Shown here one piece after another: positions 24,522 to 33,885 of a DNA stretch of 64,000 nucleotides. The number at the start of each line of letters is the position of its first letter. Position 1 is the first letter of the stretch. The notes under the pieces are model-generated. The model saw nothing but the letters and a program-made list of their open reading frames with translations, did not search any database and was not told the origin of the DNA. The position numbers and the translations under genes are program-made. The DNA is from DATMXT01 sp963662765 (GTDB lineage: Bacteria; Bacillota; Clostridia; Oscillospirales; Feifaniaceae), in assembly GCA_963662765.2 (NCBI GenBank), contig CAXXUP010000005.1, positions 62,001-126,000 on the forward strand, in the 5' to 3' direction.

Positions 24522-27500
24522 TTAGTCCACCGCAATGGACTCGTCCAGCGCAAAAGAGTAGAGGACGGTTGAAATGGCCGCAGTATTTGCCATCTGTGAA
24601 AAGGCGCGGCGGTACAGTTTGAGCTGTACGGCGTAACGCTCGGCAAGCAGCTCCATCTCTTCGGGCTTAATGCGGTCGGTTTTATAGTCGACGATTGTGT
24701 AGTGCTCCCCTTCACGGAAAACGCAGTCGATCACGCCCTGCACAAGCACTTCTTCGCTTGTCGGTGCGTCCGGCACATATGGAAGAAGCTCCGCAGCCGG
24801 CATCAGTGTGTTAAAGCGCACCTCCCGCATCAGCTCGTCTGACGCCGTCATGCGCATAAAGAGCTTCGAGCGGGTAAACCGCGCGACTTTTTCAAAGTCG
24901 ATTGCATCGTACTGCTCGGCTGAGATGAATCCTCCTTCAAGCAGCCGCACAGCTTCAGCAAGGGGACCTGCCGCAAGGGATGCAAGGTCGGCGAACTGAA
25001 TGAGCTCGTGCATGGCAGTCCCGGCTTCGGCACCCGTTGCCGCAGTTTTCCCGGTGATGAATTTCGGGCGTTTGAAAGCGGGCGGACGCCGGTAGGCCGC
25101 GGCAACGGCTCCCTCGGCGGGGTACATATCGGTGATTCGGGTTACCGTCAGCTTTGTCGGGATAACGGTTGCGGCCCCGTAGGGATATTTGAAGTCAATG
25201 ACCGGGGTTAGGGGCACTTCCGGCGCAGGCTTTGCCGCCTTTGCACATGCAATAAAGCTGGCCCCTTGCGCTGGGCATACGTTCGTGACTGCAATCCCCA
25301 CAGCGTCCGCCGCACAGAGCAGCATTTCCCCAAGGCTCCTGCACTGTGCGACTCTAGCTGGGTGCACGACCCCGTTTAGGACAAGCGGCTCCGGGGGCTT
25401 TGCCACCGTGCTGCGCGGACTCCTGCCGTCGGCTATGACAATCAGCTTCTCCTTTGCCCGGGTCAGGGCGACGTAGAGGCACCGGAGTTCCTCCGACATC
25501 GCCTCCCGCGTAAGCCTTAGGCTGACCGCCGCCCGCTGGACCGTGTCGTATTCGACCATACGGTCGGTGTCGCGCAGCTTAAGGCCGACCCCGATCTCAT
25601 CTTGCACCAGAACCGGCTCTTTTTTGAACTCGGTGTTGAAAGAGTGGGCGGTGTCGCAGAGAATGACGATGGGAAACTCAAGCCCTTTCGACTTGTGGAT
25701 CGTCATGAGCTGCACAAGGTCGCCCCCTCCGGCCGCCGCGAGGGCGCCCGGAAGTTCCCGGCCAAGCTCTATGATCCGCCGAATGTAATGGTTGAAGGCA
25801 AAGACCCCGCGAAACGACGTTGCTTCAAAGGCCGCCGCGTAGTCGAGCAGCAGGCGCAGATTGACAACCCGCAGCGCCCCGTCTGTCATGGCAGCCGCGA
25901 CCGACAGATAGCCGGTGTCCTCAAAGACGTAGCGCAGCACTTTTTCGACGGTGCCGGTCTTTGCAAACTCGCGGTACTGCTCGACGCGCCTGTAAAAGTT
26001 CTCAGTCTTTTCGTCTTTTGCCGCAGCCTTGCAGACATTATCCCACAGCGGCCGGTCTTTGCGAAAGAGTCTGATTTCGGCAAGCTCTCCCGGGAAAAAT
26101 CCGAACATGGGCGACAGCATGACACCGGCGAGGTGGACATCCTGCATCGGGTTATCGATAACTGCCAGCAGCGAGAGCGCCGTTGAAATTTCGTCCCGCT
26201 CGAAAAAGCTGCCGGAGGTTTCCGCAAAGGCCGGAATTCCCCGCGCCTCAAGCGCCCGCATCAGGGCGGGCGTCGAAGACCATGTGCGGGTCAGCACCGC
26301 AATATCCTGCGGGCGGGCCGGTCGTAAAAGCCCTGTCTCCTTGTCGGTGACGGTCTGGTCCGATAGCAGTCCCGCGATCCGGTCGGCGACATAGTCTTCT
26401 TCACTCTCCCCTTCCCCCGCTCCTTCTTCTCCCCGTACAAGCAGCACGAACTCAGGCTCCGGGTCCGGCGTCTCTCCGTAGGCACCGGACCCAAATATCA
26501 GCTCCTCGCCCTTGTAGTCGATATCACCGACCTGTCGCGTCATTAGGGTGCCGAAAACCGCGTTGACAAAATCTAAAACGCTTTTTCGGCTGCGGAAATT
26601 CCGGTTGAGGGAAATGCTGACCCCCTGATCCCCCGCCTCGTATTCAAGTCTCTTTTCGACAAAGATTTTTGGCTGGGCCTTGCGAAACCGGTATATGCTC
26701 TGTTTGACGTCGCCGACCATGAAGAGATTTTTTCCGTCTCTCGAAATGGCCTCGAAGACGGCGTCCTGCAGCGTATTGGTGTCCTGATACTCATCGACGA
26801 AAATTTCCACGTACTGCGCCGCGATGCGCCGCGCTTCGGCGGTGGGTTCACCATCCGGCACCACGGTGAGCTTGTACATGTACCGGGCAAGGTCCGTAAA
26901 GTCGAGCATGTGCCGCGAGAGTTTTTCCGCCTTCAGCCGCGCCTCGTAGACTTCAAGAAAATCGATAATCTGCCGCATGGGCCCTTCCAGCGCTTTCGTG
27001 TCCGAGGCGATCTCGTCCTCTGACAAAAACAACACTTTTTCCTTTATTTCGCTGTAGATTTCCTTTGCCTCGTCCCGGCGGTTTTTGGCATAGTCCCGCA
27101 GGGTCTCGTCCGCCCCTTTTGCGGGTTTGAAGGCGACAGCGGTAAAGTTCAGGACGGCCTCCCGCATTTTGATGTAACTATCTGCCCCAAAAATGGCATC
27201 GAAGAGTTCAGCGTAGGCCGACAGGGCGGGTTCGTAGGCCTTACTCAGCTTGTCGTCACCGGAAGCCGCACGCAGCGCGTCCTCTATCAAAGCAGCCCCG
27301 TACTCCGCCTGCTGCCGCGCATGGGCGGCAAGCTCCTTTATGTAGATGTCGGGTGTGCGCATGCACCCCCGCAAAAAAGCGGCGGGGTTGGGGTATGCCG
27401 AAAGTGAGGAACGGATCTTATCCACCGTGCCGATAAAGCGCCTGTCACTCCTACTGTCGGAGAAGTATTCGATCGCCGCCAAAAACTCCGGGTCGGCCAC

Positions 27501-27944
27501 CGCATAACGCTCCTCCAGCAGGGCGTCGGCGACCTCCGCGCAAATTAAATCCGTCTCAGCCTCGTCGGCCATGCGCAGGTCGGCCGGGAGATCAAGCTTT
27601 GCGGCGTATTCCCGCACCGTGCGAAGGTAAAAGCTGTCGATGGTCTCAATGGCCGCGGTGCCAATCGATGCAAGCTGCCGCATAAGGCGTCTGTCCGTGG
27701 GCTTTTCGGCCAGCCGCGCATAAAGCTCGGTGATGATCTTCTCCCGCATTTCGGCAGCTGCCGCCCGCGTAAAGGTGACAATCAGATAGTCTCCAATCTC
27801 GGCTTTTCCGTCACAGATACGGCGGATGACCCGCTCAACAAGCACCGCTGTCTTGCCTGACCCAGCTGCGGCGGACACTAAGAGCGACCGGCCCTCAGAT
27901 TCGATCGCCGCCTGCTGTTCCGGGGTAAACTGTGTCGTGGACAA
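24522..27944 (-). CDS. addA: ATP-dependent helicase/nuclease subunit AddA
   Basis: 1,140 residues. A UvrD-type helicase opens with Walker A SAAAGSGKTAVL; VDEYQDTN is motif II, GDVKQSIYRFR motif III and TIHKSKGLEFP motif V. A RecB-type nuclease follows at the C-terminus with VDYKTDR. AddAB resects double-strand ends up to Chi-like sites. The start is set by AGGAGG, which abuts a GTG at 27953 but lies eight bases before a TTG at 27944, so TTG is preferred. The gene overlaps the end of addB by 50 bases. Confidence 0.95.
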   Translation of the reverse strand: MSTTQFTPEQQAAIESEGRSLLVSAAAGSGKTAVLVERVIRRICDGKAEIGDYLIVTFTRAAAAEMREKIITELYARLAEKPTDRRLMRQLASIGTAAIETIDSFYLRTVREYAAKLDLPADLRMADEAETDLICAEVADALLEERYAVADPEFLAAIEYFSDSRSDRRFIGTVDKIRSSLSAYPNPAAFLRGCMRTPDIYIKELAAHARQQAEYGAALIEDALRAASGDDKLSKAYEPALSAYAELFDAIFGADSYIKMREAVLNFTAVAFKPAKGADETLRDYAKNRRDEAKEIYSEIKEKVLFLSEDEIASDTKALEGPMRQIIDFLEVYEARLKAEKLSRHMLDFTDLARYMYKLTVVPDGEPTAEARRIAAQYVEIFVDEYQDTNTLQDAVFEAISRDGKNLFMVGDVKQSIYRFRKAQPKIFVEKRLEYEAGDQGVSISLNRNFRSRKSVLDFVNAVFGTLMTRQVGDIDYKGEELIFGSGAYGETPDPEPEFVLLVRGEEGAGEGESEEDYVADRIAGLLSDQTVTDKETGLLRPARPQDIAVLTRTWSSTPALMRALEARGIPAFAETSGSFFERDEISTALSLLAVIDNPMQDVHLAGVMLSPMFGFFPGELAEIRLFRKDRPLWDNVCKAAAKDEKTENFYRRVEQYREFAKTGTVEKVLRYVFEDTGYLSVAAAMTDGALRVVNLRLLLDYAAAFEATSFRGVFAFNHYIRRIIELGRELPGALAAAGGGDLVQLMTIHKSKGLEFPIVILCDTAHSFNTEFKKEPVLVQDEIGVGLKLRDTDRMVEYDTVQRAAVSLRLTREAMSEELRCLYVALTRAKEKLIVIADGRSPRSTVAKPPEPLVLNGVVHPARVAQCRSLGEMLLCAADAVGIAVTNVCPAQGASFIACAKAAKPAPEVPLTPVIDFKYPYGAATVIPTKLTVTRITDMYPAEGAVAAAYRRPPAFKRPKFITGKTAATGAEAGTAMHELIQFADLASLAAGPLAEAVRLLEGGFISAEQYDAIDFEKVARFTRSKLFMRMTASDELMREVRFNTLMPAAELLPYVPDAPTSEEVLVQGVIDCVFREGEHYTIVDYKTDRIKPEEMELLAERYAVQLKLYRRAFSQMANTAAISTVLYSFALDESIAVD

Positions 27945-30900
27945 CCGTCTCACCTCCTATCGCGCGCCAGAAGTCCTCTTCCGCCAGATAGGGCATATTG
28001 CGCCCCTCCCCCTCGAACCGGCAGACCGGCTGCATGTCACAAAACTGACAGGCGTCCGGCTTTTTGCTGCCGCGCTTTGTGAGGGGGTTGACTACGACGC
28101 TGCCTGTCGTGATCTTTTTTGCTGCCTCGTCCAAAACCCGGCCGGCAAATTCCGCAAGCCGGCCGAGCCGCTCCATGGAGGCCACGGAGGTTCCAATCCG
28201 CTTGATGTTGCCATCTTTGTCTGCCGCGACCGGCAGGGTCAGAAACTTTCCGCTGTGGTCCATGGCCCGCAAGATCTCCTCGTCGTCGATGAGAAGACCG
28301 TTCTTTTTGTTTTTCTCCATCCGCTGCCGCCGCACATCTTCGTCGGTGGCCGCCCGGTCGGACAGAGAGACAGTATCAAGGCGCACCGGTGCGTAGACAA
28401 CGCCCGCGGGGACAAGCTCCGTTCCATACCGCTCCCGGCCGCCCGCCAGCACCGCTGCGAGGTATAAGAACATCTGCAGCCCCACTCCCTGATACAGTTC
28501 AGAGTAGTCTAGCCCCTTGATCCCGGTCTTATAGTCCACGATTCGCAGGTATAGCCGGCCGTCCTTTTCGAGACCGTCCACGCGGTCGATTTTTCCTCTC
28601 ACTTCGATTTTGTTCTCGCCATCGCCATAGACAAGGGCCGGTATGTCGCGGCCGACCTCGAGTTCAAAATCGAGTGGTACAAACTCGCTGTTTTTAAGCT
28701 CGTCGAGCAAAATGGTCATGTAGCTGTGCACAATTCGGGAAAGCCTGGAGAAGAGATACTGCATTCTGGCGCTGCGCTCGCTCTCGTCCGGCAAAAACTC
28801 CTTGATGTACGTTTCAATAATGCCGTCGAGGATTTTCGCGGCCGCCTCCTGCGTCAGGTTTGTCCCTTCTTCGGGCGGCACCTTTGCAAAAAAGCGCTCC
28901 AGCACGTAGTGGATGAAAGTCCCGGTTTGCATGGCGTCGAATTCGTTGCGCTTTGTAGGCTGGAGGCGCAATCCGTACTGGCAAAAATACGAGAAGTTGC
29001 ACTTTGCGAACCGCTCGCCGGAAGTGGCCGAAAGGGCTCCTCTGCCGGCATAGAGCCTTGAGGCATTTGCGATCGGCTTTTTTAGCTCGGCTGCGAAGAC
29101 GGCCTCCTTCAGCACTTTAGCGCGATTAAGCTCCGGCCGGCCTTCGTAGTTTTGGTGCGCTCCGCCCGCGAGCAGCATATCGACTGCCTGCGAAGACGAG
29201 GCCGGACCCTCCAAGGCGAGCACCGCGGCAGCGTCTAGAGCGGTGTTATACGGCATGAGCGCCTTCAGATGCGGTAAAAAGACGGAGCTGCGCATAGCGC
29301 TTCCCGAAAGGGTGGTGCGGGGCATGGTGATGTAAAGCAGATCGGCCGCGGCCGTGAGAGCATTGTAGGTGAGATACCGTTCCTCCGGCCAGGCGGCGGC
29401 CGCCACAGGTGACAGCGGCAGATTGACCGCCTCGAGCTGACGGCGCTCCCCGTCCGTGAGGAGCATGCTGGAAGCTGCTGCAGCGGGAAAATTCCCCTCC
29501 GTAAAGCCTGCCACAAAGGCGCACTTGACGCTGGCGCCAATGACGCGTTCCACTTCCGACACCAGCACCTGATCGCGGGTGGCGGGGATTACGCCGAGCT
29601 TGATCTGGGACGCCGCAAGCTTCAGCAGCTCGGCGTACCGTTCCGGCGTCACATTGGGGTCGGCCATATCCGCCATGTCGTCGAGCAGGAGGGCGACTGC
29701 GTCCCACACTTGGCCGTAGAGCTGCGCCTCGGCGGGCGGCATTTTCTTTTCAATGTTCTGGAGCTGCTCCGGCACCCCGAGGCGTATGAGAAGGTTATAG
29801 ACGGCGCGTGAGATGTCGGCGCCGCCGCCGTGGCCCATCGCTTTCTCAAATTCGGCAAGCGGCGCCATTGCCCGCTCTCGCCAGCGGTTTAGAAGCCGCA
29901 GCATGGCGGTAGATCGGCGGGTTGAGCGGGCGTTGTACCCGTCCGGATGCAGCGAAAACGGACGGCGCCACGCGCCGCCCCGTATGTTCCAGGCGTAGCA
30001 GTACCGCTCAAGCGCATCGGTCTGGCGGACCGAAAGCCCCGCAAGCCCCGTCTTGAGATAACGGAACATGTCCGCATACGGATAGCCGCCCCGCACCGCG
30101 TCGAAAGCCGATAAAATGAGCGTCATGAGGGGGAAGACCGACAGCTCCGCCCTCGTGTCGATCTGAACCGGAATATCAAACCGCCCGAAGACGGCCTCGA
30201 CTAGTCCGCTTGCCATGCGGGACCGTCTCGTGATGACGGCAAAGTCCCGCCACCGGTACCCTTGAGCTTTGGTAAGCCGGCGGATCTCCGACGCGATAAA
30301 CTCAAGCTCCTCATACTCGGTGCGAGCTTCGACAATGCGGATGTTTTCGGCGCGCCCCTCAAACGGCTGCTCGGGCGCTGCAAAAAGGCGATCCTCTAAA
30401 GCCGCGATGTCGGGGCTGAAAACGTCCGCCACTATTTCCGTAATGTCTGGCGCCGCCCCTTGTCCGCAGCACTGGGCAAGCTCCTTTAGGCGCTGCGCAG
30501 TCTTGCAGGGAAGATAAAAGAGGTCGAGCTCCGTCTCGCAGCGCCTGCCGCACTCGCCGGTTATGCCGACAGTCACATATGTACCGGAGGCCAGCATGAC
30601 CTCCAAAATCTCGTACTCCTGCGGCGTGAACCGCTTGAAGTGGTCGAGAAAAATATCGTATTCGGAGAAGATGTTGTCTTTTTCACAGAGTTCGCGGGCT
30701 GCGTCGAGCGCAAATTCTCCACCGCGCACGCTCTGCTTCCCGGCCGCCTCGTAGGCAGCTGTGATGAGGGCCAAATCCCGCAGCTTTGCGGCAAGGTCAG
30801 TATCGGTCAGCTTGTCCGCCGTTTGGAGCAGGCGCTCTCCCGTAGCCCGGTTTGCTGTTAGCTCCCGCAGCTGGTTCATGAGCTCCTCCACAAAACCGGG

Positions 30901-31233
30901 GCGCTGTGCGGCCCCTCGGTAGTAGACAAGTTCGCTCCCCACGGCGCTAAGAGCCCCCGAGAGCAAAATTCGTGCGCCGCCCTCTGTGAGATGCCGCCCG
31001 GCGCGCCCGCCAAGCCGCCCAAAGACAAAGTCCGGCAGACGGCTAAAGCCGACCACCTCCACCCATAGCGAGGACTCGGGTCCCAGCCGCTCAATGAGCT
31101 GCCGCTCCACCCGAACGGTAAACTGGTCCGGCACGATAAATAGACAGCGTCTTTTTCCGACCCTGTCACCTATTTCCCGGATAATCTTGTCGGTTCTGCC
31201 GCTTCCTGACCTCCCGAAAATAAGCTGGAGCAT
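27895..31233 (-). CDS. addB: ATP-dependent nuclease subunit AddB
   Basis: 1,112 residues. An N-terminal Walker-A-like loop is followed by a degenerate UvrD-like region and a C-terminal nuclease with KIDRVDG and VDYKTG. The iron-sulfur cysteines are one upstream Cys in FAKCNFSYFC and a C-terminal CQFCDMQPVC cluster. The Walker A reads GRSGSGRT, Arg replacing the invariant Lys. The ATG at 31233 directly follows GAGGAGGT; a longer frame to 31362 is antisense noise from spoIIR. It overlaps spoIIR by 64 bases. Confidence 0.94.
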   Translation of the reverse strand: MLQLIFGRSGSGRTDKIIREIGDRVGKRRCLFIVPDQFTVRVERQLIERLGPESSLWVEVVGFSRLPDFVFGRLGGRAGRHLTEGGARILLSGALSAVGSELVYYRGAAQRPGFVEELMNQLRELTANRATGERLLQTADKLTDTDLAAKLRDLALITAAYEAAGKQSVRGGEFALDAARELCEKDNIFSEYDIFLDHFKRFTPQEYEILEVMLASGTYVTVGITGECGRRCETELDLFYLPCKTAQRLKELAQCCGQGAAPDITEIVADVFSPDIAALEDRLFAAPEQPFEGRAENIRIVEARTEYEELEFIASEIRRLTKAQGYRWRDFAVITRRSRMASGLVEAVFGRFDIPVQIDTRAELSVFPLMTLILSAFDAVRGGYPYADMFRYLKTGLAGLSVRQTDALERYCYAWNIRGGAWRRPFSLHPDGYNARSTRRSTAMLRLLNRWRERAMAPLAEFEKAMGHGGGADISRAVYNLLIRLGVPEQLQNIEKKMPPAEAQLYGQVWDAVALLLDDMADMADPNVTPERYAELLKLAASQIKLGVIPATRDQVLVSEVERVIGASVKCAFVAGFTEGNFPAAAASSMLLTDGERRQLEAVNLPLSPVAAAAWPEERYLTYNALTAAADLLYITMPRTTLSGSAMRSSVFLPHLKALMPYNTALDAAAVLALEGPASSSQAVDMLLAGGAHQNYEGRPELNRAKVLKEAVFAAELKKPIANASRLYAGRGALSATSGERFAKCNFSYFCQYGLRLQPTKRNEFDAMQTGTFIHYVLERFFAKVPPEEGTNLTQEAAAKILDGIIETYIKEFLPDESERSARMQYLFSRLSRIVHSYMTILLDELKNSEFVPLDFELEVGRDIPALVYGDGENKIEVRGKIDRVDGLEKDGRLYLRIVDYKTGIKGLDYSELYQGVGLQMFLYLAAVLAGGRERYGTELVPAGVVYAPVRLDTVSLSDRAATDEDVRRQRMEKNKKNGLLIDDEEILRAMDHSGKFLTLPVAADKDGNIKRIGTSVASMERLGRLAEFAGRVLDEAAKKITTGSVVVNPLTKRGSKKPDACQFCDMQPVCRFEGEGRNMPYLAEEDFWRAIGGETVVHDTVYPGTAGGDRI

Positions 31234-31778
31234 CTTACCTCCTCTAAAAATTCCGCAATGCGAAACCGGTATTCCACCTTGGTCTCCAAGGCTTCGTTCA
31301 GACGCTCGGTGTCGACGGGCTCCTCGCCCGCGTAACAGAGCGGTGGATACATCACACACCACCAGTTGTGCCCTTCGCCCTCGCCAAGCCGGACGATCAG
31401 CGCATTGTAATTGCCGGCCGGCAGCGTCACCCCGCCGTAGGTTCGGGGTGGAAAATGCGACACACCGAGTGTTGCCTCGGCACGATACTCCATGTCGGAC
31501 TGGGACAAAACGGTATTTGCGATTTCTTCAATCTCGGGCAGCAGCGCTGCAAGCAGCTCACTAGCCTGCGCGGCATCCGCAGCGTCCGACAGCGTCTCGC
31601 TCGCAAGCTCACTAAGGCTGTCCCTCACCATGAGTTTGACGGCTTGGTCGGCCTCGCTGTCGGAATTGGCGATGATGTGAAGCCGGACGATTTCATCCGT
31701 GACGGTATCCGCACGAAGCATGGTCATGCAGCCTGCAATGATGACGGCTGCGATCAAAATTGTACTGATTTTTTTCAC
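31170..31778 (-). CDS. spoIIR: Stage II sporulation protein R
   Basis: 202 residues: an N-terminal membrane segment (about residues 5-22), then DEIVRLHIIANSDSEADQAVKLMVRD, the SpoIIR signature, and GNYNALIVRLGEGEGHNWWCVMYPPLC. SpoIIR is secreted from the forespore and triggers SpoIIGA to process pro-sigma-E. The GTG at 31778 is chosen (GAGGTG six bases upstream); a TTG at 31808 has no ribosome site. The C-terminal 20 residues lie in the overlap with addB and look unlike the family, so the true end may be earlier. Confidence 0.88.
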   Translation of the reverse strand: MKKISTILIAAVIIAGCMTMLRADTVTDEIVRLHIIANSDSEADQAVKLMVRDSLSELASETLSDAADAAQASELLAALLPEIEEIANTVLSQSDMEYRAEATLGVSHFPPRTYGGVTLPAGNYNALIVRLGEGEGHNWWCVMYPPLCYAGEEPVDTERLNEALETKVEYRFRIAEFLEEVRCSSLFSGGQEAAEPTRLSGK

Positions 31779-31820
31779 AAAGCTCACCTCGGATATGAGC
31801 TTTGCCAAAAAATGGGTATT

Positions 31821-32684
31821 CTATTCCCGGACGGGATGGGCGGGCGAGACAAAGCACCTGGTATGCTTTTTGCGCATGCCCTCGGTGCAGAGCATGGCCT
31901 GCCTGCTACGCAGGAAAATTCCGAAAACAGCTGAGCCGCTACCGGTCATGAGGGCCGCCATCGCTCCGGCCTCTTTCAAATCTTCGATCATCTCTCCGAT
32001 CTGAGGAACCTGCGACACGGCGACCGGCTCCAGCATGTTGAACATATGGGGGGCCGCCTGTTCGACGCTGGATGAAAAAGCGGTAATCAGTGCTTCGATA
32101 TCGGGATGGATAGGTGGTGCGAAACTGTCAAAACTGTGGTAAAGAGCAGGCGTCGAAATACTGCGTCGGGGCTTGGCCACGACCATTGTACAGTCCGGCA
32201 TGTCGGCGATCCTTGTCAATGTATCGCCGATTCCGGTAGCAAGATAGGTGCCCCGTCGAAGACAAAAAGCGACGTCGGATCCGAGCGGACGGCCGATCTC
32301 AGTCAGTTCTTCAAGCGAAAACCCCATGCCGAACAGCTCGTTTAGCCCCGACAAAACGCCTGCTGCGTTGGCGCTTCCGCCCGCCATTCCAGCCCCGACC
32401 GGAATGCGCTTCGTGATTTCAATTTTAATGCCGGTTGAAAAACCGGCGGCTTCCAAAAACACGGCGGCAGCCCGTGCCGCAAGGTTTCGTCCGTCAAGCG
32501 GCAAAAAGGGCAGCGACGACGCAAGGGTGATGCCCTCCCCCTCCCGCCGCGAAAGCCTAATGTCGTCGTAAATGGATATGGTCTGCATGACGGTGGCTAT
32601 CTCGTGATATCCGTCTTCGCGCAACCCCAGCACTTCGAGCGCAAGGTTGAGCTTGGCCGGTGTGCGAACATTGATAAAATCCAT
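31821..32684 (-). CDS. ispE: 4-diphosphocytidyl-2-C-methyl-D-erythritol kinase
   Basis: 287 residues of the GHMP kinase fold: TPAKLNLALEVLGLREDGYHE at the N-terminus, ATP loop PVGAGMAGGSANAAG, and GSGSAVFGIF near the end. IspE phosphorylates CDP-ME in the MEP route to isoprenoids. The ATG at 32684 follows GAGGGGAAAC. It lies nine bases after the DUF362 gene and 42 bases before spoIIR; ispE next to spoIIR is common in Clostridia. Confidence 0.94.
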   Translation of the reverse strand: MDFINVRTPAKLNLALEVLGLREDGYHEIATVMQTISIYDDIRLSRREGEGITLASSLPFLPLDGRNLAARAAAVFLEAAGFSTGIKIEITKRIPVGAGMAGGSANAAGVLSGLNELFGMGFSLEELTEIGRPLGSDVAFCLRRGTYLATGIGDTLTRIADMPDCTMVVAKPRRSISTPALYHSFDSFAPPIHPDIEALITAFSSSVEQAAPHMFNMLEPVAVSQVPQIGEMIEDLKEAGAMAALMTGSGSAVFGIFLRSRQAMLCTEGMRKKHTRCFVSPAHPVRE

Positions 32685-32692
32685 GTTTCCCC

Positions 32693-33817
32693 TCACAGCC
32701 GAAACAGCCGCAATGTCTTAATTTTGATGGCCTTGGGGCGGCACATCTCCTGGCAGCAAAAGCAACGAATGCACTTTGACCGGTCGATGTTCGCTTTTCC
32801 GTCCACGATTTTTATGGTCTTTGCGGGACAGCTTAAGGCGCACTCCCCGCAACCGATACACTTGTCCTTCATGACGACGGGGTGCGGCTGCGCAAAGCGG
32901 TCGATTGGCCGTCTGATGAAACCTGGCAACCCTCTGGTCGGCGTGACGTCGTGCGACTTTGCCCGCATGTAATCATCCAAAACGGGCAGGGTCACATCGT
33001 CGCCGACCACCCGGATCTCCACCGGACAGGCTCCCATTTCCATGGATTTCTTCAGGGTCAGGGCTTCATCTGGTGTAAAGCCAATAGCTTTTACAGCTAT
33101 ACTATCGAGTGCAAAGGGGTTGTCCGAGGCGATAGTCAGTCCGATCTCGCGCGGAGTGCCGCCCGACGGCCCATCCCCCTCCATACCGACGATGGCGTCC
33201 ATGATCGTGAAGTCGGGTGACGCGCACCGGCAGAGGTCGACCAGCATGGTCGAAAACTCCTGCGCTTCCTGATACCGCATGTGGAATTCCGGTTTTTCAA
33301 GCCCCGGAATGAGACCGAAGTTGTTTTTTACGGCACCGGTAAAACCGGTCATCGCATGGGTCTTGCACTTACAAAGCGAGATGTAGCAGTCAGCCTCGTG
33401 CCACGGGGTGATCAGGTTAAAAGCTTTACAGATGTTTCCTTCTGGAAATGGCTGGACTTTTGAGGAGGTGTCGATGTTAAGGGTCGTCCCGCTCCTCTCG
33501 GCCACCTCCGTATAGCCGCACATCCGGTATCCCCGCTCGAGCATCGCTTTGGTATAGGGGCCGCCGGGACTATCCCCGATGACAACCCTGCCGCCGGCTT
33601 CCCTTGCAAGTTTCGCCGTAGCATATACAAGCGCAGGGTGGGTTGTGGTCGCAGTCTCCGGCTTTCTGCCCATCAGCATATTGACTTTGATGAACACTTT
33701 GTCGCCGGGGTGGACAAACTTCTCAATGCCGCCAAACGCATCAAAATGTGCCTTGACCGAGATGTAAATCTCATCTTCGTCGTAGCGAAAATTCTTGCCA
33801 ATTGACACAATCGCCAT
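32693..33817 (-). CDS. DUF362 domain protein with two 4Fe-4S clusters
   Basis: 374 residues. The N-terminal 300 residues are a DUF362 domain (IKVNMLMGRKPETATTTHP and GDSPGGPYTK; FTGAVKNNFGLIPG). The C-terminus is a bacterial ferredoxin with CIGCGECALSCP and CIRCFCCQEMC, eight Cys for two clusters. Such proteins are common in anaerobes; no reaction is established. It starts a minus-strand run with ispE and spoIIR. The ferredoxin part suggests electron transfer in the cytoplasm. Confidence 0.85.
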   Translation of the reverse strand: MAIVSIGKNFRYDEDEIYISVKAHFDAFGGIEKFVHPGDKVFIKVNMLMGRKPETATTTHPALVYATAKLAREAGGRVVIGDSPGGPYTKAMLERGYRMCGYTEVAERSGTTLNIDTSSKVQPFPEGNICKAFNLITPWHEADCYISLCKCKTHAMTGFTGAVKNNFGLIPGLEKPEFHMRYQEAQEFSTMLVDLCRCASPDFTIMDAIVGMEGDGPSGGTPREIGLTIASDNPFALDSIAVKAIGFTPDEALTLKKSMEMGACPVEIRVVGDDVTLPVLDDYMRAKSHDVTPTRGLPGFIRRPIDRFAQPHPVVMKDKCIGCGECALSCPAKTIKIVDGKANIDRSKCIRCFCCQEMCRPKAIKIKTLRLFRL

Positions 33818-33818
33818 G

Positions 33819-33847
33819 TTGTATCCCCCCTTTTACCGTGTTATAAT
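33819..33847 (+). promoter_or_regulatory. Promoter of nadE
   Basis: TTGTAT (33819-33824), 17 nt, and TATAAT (33842-33847), 39 bases before the nadE start. Confidence 0.6.
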
Positions 33848-33868
33848 ACCATATTATAGTGTCGTCAA
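33840..33868 (-). promoter_or_regulatory. Promoter of the DUF362-ispE-spoIIR run
   Basis: On the minus strand TTGACG (33863-33868), 17 nt, and TATAAC (33840-33845). Its -10 box shares four base pairs with the -10 box of the nadE promoter on the other strand, so polymerase cannot hold both at once. Confidence 0.55.
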
Positions 33869-33885
33869 TCAAGGAGGCTCACGTA

